17,101 bases of DNA from DATGHS01 sp035307785 (GTDB taxonomy: Bacteria > Planctomycetota > Planctomycetia > Gemmatales > Gemmataceae). Under the pieces are notes generated by a model, which did no database searches, had not been told where the DNA came from, and saw only the letters and a program-made list of their open reading frames with translations. The position numbers and the translations under genes are program-made. The stretch is taken from NCBI GenBank assembly GCA_035307785.1, contig DATGHS010000048.1, forward strand, positions 1 to 17,101, in the 5' to 3' direction. This document shows, in pieces, positions 14,123 to 17,101 of this stretch. Position 1 is the stretch's first letter; each line of letters starts with the position of its first letter.

Positions 14123-14795
14123 GACGCAACGATTCCAACGGGATCGATGCTTCGCCAGCGCTTCGAGTTCGCTCGGGCTGGCGGGCAAATCGGCTGCGCA
14201 CGAGCGCCAGAACCGGTTCCCGTCAGGCGTTTGCTCGATCGGCTGTAGAATCGGAGAGAATCGTGATTTAGCTTGATGCATCGGCAGCGCCAAAAACCAT
14301 TGCCGAATTGGAATTGCTTGCTGTGTTCCACGCCCGAGGATGAGATTCGAGCAGCGCGCGAGTAAGCGCTGCGGCGTTGAACAGTATTGCGGCAGTGCGG
14401 CTGCCAGCAGTTGAGGGGGGAACTGCTCACGGCATTCTCCAGTCAAACCAGTTGTCGGACGAAGCGGCGGGGCGAACAAGCTCTGCGACTACCTGACGGC
14501 GGGGCCGGCATCCGATGGGAACGGAATGCGGCTCGAAGCGCTCAGGCGGAAAACCCGCGCCTGCATGTATAGGGCGATCAATTCTTAATGTGGGCGAACG
14601 CAGTACTGCAGGGAGGCATCAACCGGCCATTGGTGCTCGCAGCATGGTTCAAAGGGCGTGCGAACCAGGCGATAGCTGCGAAAAGTTCCCAACTGAGATG
14701 CTCAGTGTATGTTACGGTCCAAGCGAATGCAAGGGAAAATGGGAAAAATTCTCGGAGTTTTTTGAAGAAGGCAAGATCAGGAGTTGGAAACATAT

Positions 14796-14869
14796 AACCA
14801 CGGATTTCACGGATGCCACGGATAAGAAGGCCGAAGCCATTATCCCTGGCATCCGTGAAATCCGTGGTT
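14796..14869. repeat. Near-perfect 30-nt inverted repeat (MITE/REP-like)
   Basis: The arms 14796-14825 and 14840-14869 are reverse complements at 29 of 30 positions, with a 14-nt spacer. Each arm contains the short iterated unit CACGGAT (AACCACGGATTTCACGGAT, then GCCACGGAT). The motif resembles 'accacggatttcacggat' repeats that I recall as widely dispersed in planctomycete and related genomes. The element lies 77 nt before the dehydrogenase start codon. Confidence 0.85.
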
Positions 14870-14946
14870 CATTTTCCCTTGGCATTCGCCCACTTCCCGC
14901 ATAACATCGTCCATCAATCGGCTCTCACTCTCTGAAGGATCATCTC

Positions 14947-17101
14947 ATGCACACTCGGATTCTCTCCGTCGCAATCGTGTTGACGATTGCTGCTGCCGCT
15001 CTCCTCCTGACTCAAGTCCCGACCATGCGTGGCGACGACAAGCCCCCTCCGAAGTTCGGTCTCGACAAGCGCGTGCCGTGGACTACCTCGCATGTGCAAG
15101 GCTCGCCGCAACCGCCGAGCCCGTATCGCACGGAGTTCGCGTTTCCGAAGCTGCCGGTATTCGACGAACCGCTCGACATCACGAACGCTCCGGGCTCCGA
15201 CCGGCTCTTCATCACCGAGCGCTACGGCAAGATCTTTTCGATCCGCAACGATCCCAAGGTGACGAAGGCCGACTTGCTCCTCGACATGAACCAGGTGCTC
15301 GGCCGCACGGCCCAGAAGACCATGGCCAACTACGGTTTCGCCCCGCATCCGAAATTCATGCAGAATGGCTTTGTCTACGTCACCTATGTCATCGATTTGG
15401 AAAAGGAGTTGCCGAAGGGTACGCGCGTTTCGCGCTTCCACTGCTCCGGGGATCCGCCGGTGGCCGACCCGAAGAGCGAGAAAATCCTGATCGAATGGCC
15501 GTGTGGCGGGCACAACGGCGGCTGCCTGAAATTCGGTCCCGACGGCTATCTCTACATCGGCACCGGCGACAGTAGCGGCATCGCCGATCAGTACCAGACC
15601 GGCCAACGGCTCGACACGCTGGCCGGCAAAATGCTGCGCATTGATGTCGATCAATCGGATGCCAGTAAAGCATGTGGCGTCCCGAAAGATAATCCCTTCA
15701 CCTGGATCAAAGACGCTCGGCCGGAAATCTGGGCCTATGGGCTGCGCCAGCCGTGGAAATTCAGCTTCGACAGCGCCACCGGCGACCTGTGGTGCGGCAA
15801 CGTGGGCCAGGACTTGTGGGAGCAAGTGTACCTGATCGAGAAGGGCGGCAACTATGGCTGGAGCGTGCTCGAAGGCAGCCACGCCTTCCGGCCCGAACGG
15901 CCACGCGGGCCGAGTCCGATCTTGATGCCTATCGTCGAACACGACCACGCCAACTTCCGCTCGCTCACCGGCGGCTTCGTCTACCACGGTAAGCAATTGC
16001 CGGAACTGAGCGGCGCGTACATCTACGGCGACTACGACAGCGGGCGCATCTGGACCTTCCGCTACGACCGGCAGAAGAAAACGGTGAGCGAGCACCGCGA
16101 GCTGTGCAAGACTTCGATCCGCATTGTCTGCTTTGCGGAAGACAATAACGGCGAGCTATTCATTCTCGACCACGTGGCCGGGCGCATCAGCAAGCTCGTC
16201 CCGAACCCGGCCCCGAAGAACGCGCAGCCGTTTCCACGCAAGCTCAGCGAAACCGGCCTTTTCTCTTCGACGAAAGATCACACCCCGGCGCCCGGCCTGA
16301 TTCCGTATTCCGTGATTGCACCGCAATGGGTGGACGGCGCCACCAAGCAGCGCTTCCTCGCACTGCCGGGCGATTCGAAGCTCGAATTCGAAACAATTCT
16401 CTATCCGCAGGGCGCTCCCGGCGCCTCGCCCGGCTGGAAGTTTCCCGACGGCGCGGTCGTGATGGAAACGCTCTCTCTGGAAATGGAGAAAGGCAAGCCC
16501 GAAAGCAGCCGGCGCATTGAAACACGCATCCTGCACCAACAGCGCATGGCCGGCACAGAGGAGATGGGCGACCAGTACTGGCAGGGTTACACGTACGTCT
16601 GGAACGACGAACAGACCGATGCCGTTCTGCTCGAAGACCCGCAAGGCCGTGATCGGGCCTTCCAGATTCTCGACTCGCAGGCACCGGGCGGCAAGCGCCA
16701 ACAAACCTGGCATTACCCAAGCACAACCGAATGCTCGGTCTGCCACATGCCGGCATCGAAGTACACGATTGCGGTGCTCACACAACAGATGGACAAGGAT
16801 CACGATTACGGCGGCGTGGTGGCCAACCAGTTGCGCACCTTCGAGCACATCGGGCTGTTCACGAAGCCGTTGCCGATGCCGCCGGAAGAGATGCCGCATC
16901 TGGTGAATTACCGCGACCGTGGGCAGCCGCTGGACTTGCGAGCCCGTTCCTATTTGCAATCGAACTGCGCCCATTGCCATCGCAAGTGGGGCGGCGGCAA
17001 TGCCGAGTTTCAGATGCTGGCCACGCTGGAACTGCAGGACATGGGCATTGTCAACGTCCGGCCGAACCAGGGCACGTTCAACATTCCGAATGCGAAAGTG
17101 C
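14947..17101 (+). CDS. Secreted PQQ-dependent sugar dehydrogenase-like protein fused to diheme cytochrome c region (3' truncated)
   Basis: The frame is open from ATG 14947 through the window end (718 codons). GAAGGA lies eight nt upstream. A signal peptide (about 1-29) is followed by a six-bladed propeller of the GSDH/soluble glucose dehydrogenase family: FAPHPKF, GGHNGGCLKFGPDGYLYIG with likely catalytic H189, RLDTLAGKMLRID, AYGLRQPWKFSFD, NVGQDLWEQV, GGNYGW and YIYGDYDSGRIW, ending near residue 420. After it comes a second region with two haem c motifs, CSVCH (596-600) and CAHCH (674-678), of the kind found in SO2930/HNE_0200-type diheme proteins. The protein would oxidise a sugar or alcohol in the periplasm and pass electrons through its own haems. 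The substrate and the true use of PQQ are unproven. The C-terminus is missing. Confidence 0.9.
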   Translation, partial: MHTRILSVAIVLTIAAAALLLTQVPTMRGDDKPPPKFGLDKRVPWTTSHVQGSPQPPSPYRTEFAFPKLPVFDEPLDITNAPGSDRLFITERYGKIFSIRNDPKVTKADLLLDMNQVLGRTAQKTMANYGFAPHPKFMQNGFVYVTYVIDLEKELPKGTRVSRFHCSGDPPVADPKSEKILIEWPCGGHNGGCLKFGPDGYLYIGTGDSSGIADQYQTGQRLDTLAGKMLRIDVDQSDASKACGVPKDNPFTWIKDARPEIWAYGLRQPWKFSFDSATGDLWCGNVGQDLWEQVYLIEKGGNYGWSVLEGSHAFRPERPRGPSPILMPIVEHDHANFRSLTGGFVYHGKQLPELSGAYIYGDYDSGRIWTFRYDRQKKTVSEHRELCKTSIRIVCFAEDNNGELFILDHVAGRISKLVPNPAPKNAQPFPRKLSETGLFSSTKDHTPAPGLIPYSVIAPQWVDGATKQRFLALPGDSKLEFETILYPQGAPGASPGWKFPDGAVVMETLSLEMEKGKPESSRRIETRILHQQRMAGTEEMGDQYWQGYTYVWNDEQTDAVLLEDPQGRDRAFQILDSQAPGGKRQQTWHYPSTTECSVCHMPASKYTIAVLTQQMDKDHDYGGVVANQLRTFEHIGLFTKPLPMPPEEMPHLVNYRDRGQPLDLRARSYLQSNCAHCHRKWGGGNAEFQMLATLELQDMGIVNVRPNQGTFNIPNAKV

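Larger units (their letters stand above)
14052..14946. other. Long gene-poor region
   Basis: These roughly 900 nt hold no gene I can support. The longest open frames on either strand have no signal peptide, domain or good ribosome binding site. The minus-strand frame at 14027-14479 runs through an inverted repeat and into the neighbouring gene. The region contains an imperfect inverted repeat at 14065-14122 and a near-perfect one at 14796-14869. The middle part (14130-14790) might be a decayed gene, but I cannot identify its source. The last 70 nt should hold the 5' region of the dehydrogenase gene. Confidence 0.6.

Noticed and set aside
14027..14479. 150-codon open frame on the minus strand
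   Set aside because: It crosses the inverted repeat at 14065-14122 and enters the 3' end of the ParB-like gene. It has no ribosome binding site and no recognisable domain; at most a gene remnant.
14914..16095. 393-codon open frame on the minus strand
   Set aside because: It lies entirely opposite the dehydrogenase gene, whose domains are unmistakable. The translation is a Val/Ala/Arg-rich shadow without any motif.
1..17101. CRISPR arrays, tRNA or rRNA genes, transposases, integrases, phage genes
   Set aside because: No regularly spaced direct repeats, no cloverleaf or rRNA strings, and no mobile-element proteins were seen in any frame.

Overview
The window looks like chromosomal DNA of a planctomycete, possibly Gemmatales or Pirellulales. 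It is GC-rich and Gram-negative in character: it encodes large outer-membrane beta-barrel proteins of the planctomycete BBP2/OmpL-like type, a transmembrane Ser/Thr kinase, a PQQ-type dehydrogenase joined to a c-type cytochrome, and dispersed GC-rich inverted repeats. The lineage is inferred from family content, since no rRNA or other phylogenetic marker is present.

Signalling block (1-5202). Two adjacent paralogous STAS anti-anti-sigma proteins (the first cut by the window edge) and a SpoIIAB/RsbW-like anti-sigma ATPase lie on the plus strand and form a partner-switching module. Facing them on the minus strand is a two-gene unit: a membrane Ser/Thr kinase with a C-terminal non-kinase domain, overlapping by 25 nt a PAS-PAS-HisKA-HATPase-REC hybrid histidine kinase.

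Envelope block (5309-9799). A doubtful small ORF and a repeat pair are followed on the minus strand by a secreted planctomycete-type hypothetical protein and two paralogous outer-membrane beta-barrel proteins. Both barrel genes carry the same roughly 48-nt element 55-70 nt upstream of their start codons.

Potassium / second-messenger block (10186-12957). A PII-like signal transducer is followed by a sigma70-like promoter, a well-formed c-di-AMP (ydaO/yuaA) riboswitch, a 47-residue Pro/Gln/Ala/Lys-rich peptide gene with its own intrinsic terminator, and a full-size kdpA. kdpB and kdpC do not follow, although a good ribosome binding site sits directly after the kdpA stop. This is the most interesting part of the window: c-di-AMP is an established regulator of K+ uptake, but the arrangement (riboswitch, Pro-rich microprotein, terminator, orphan kdpA without an ordinary start codon) is unusual.

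Right end (13134-17101). A protein with a ParB-like NGNHR motif is followed by about 0.9 kb without a convincing gene that contains two inverted repeats. The window ends inside a secreted PQQ-dependent sugar dehydrogenase-like protein fused to a two-haem c-type region.
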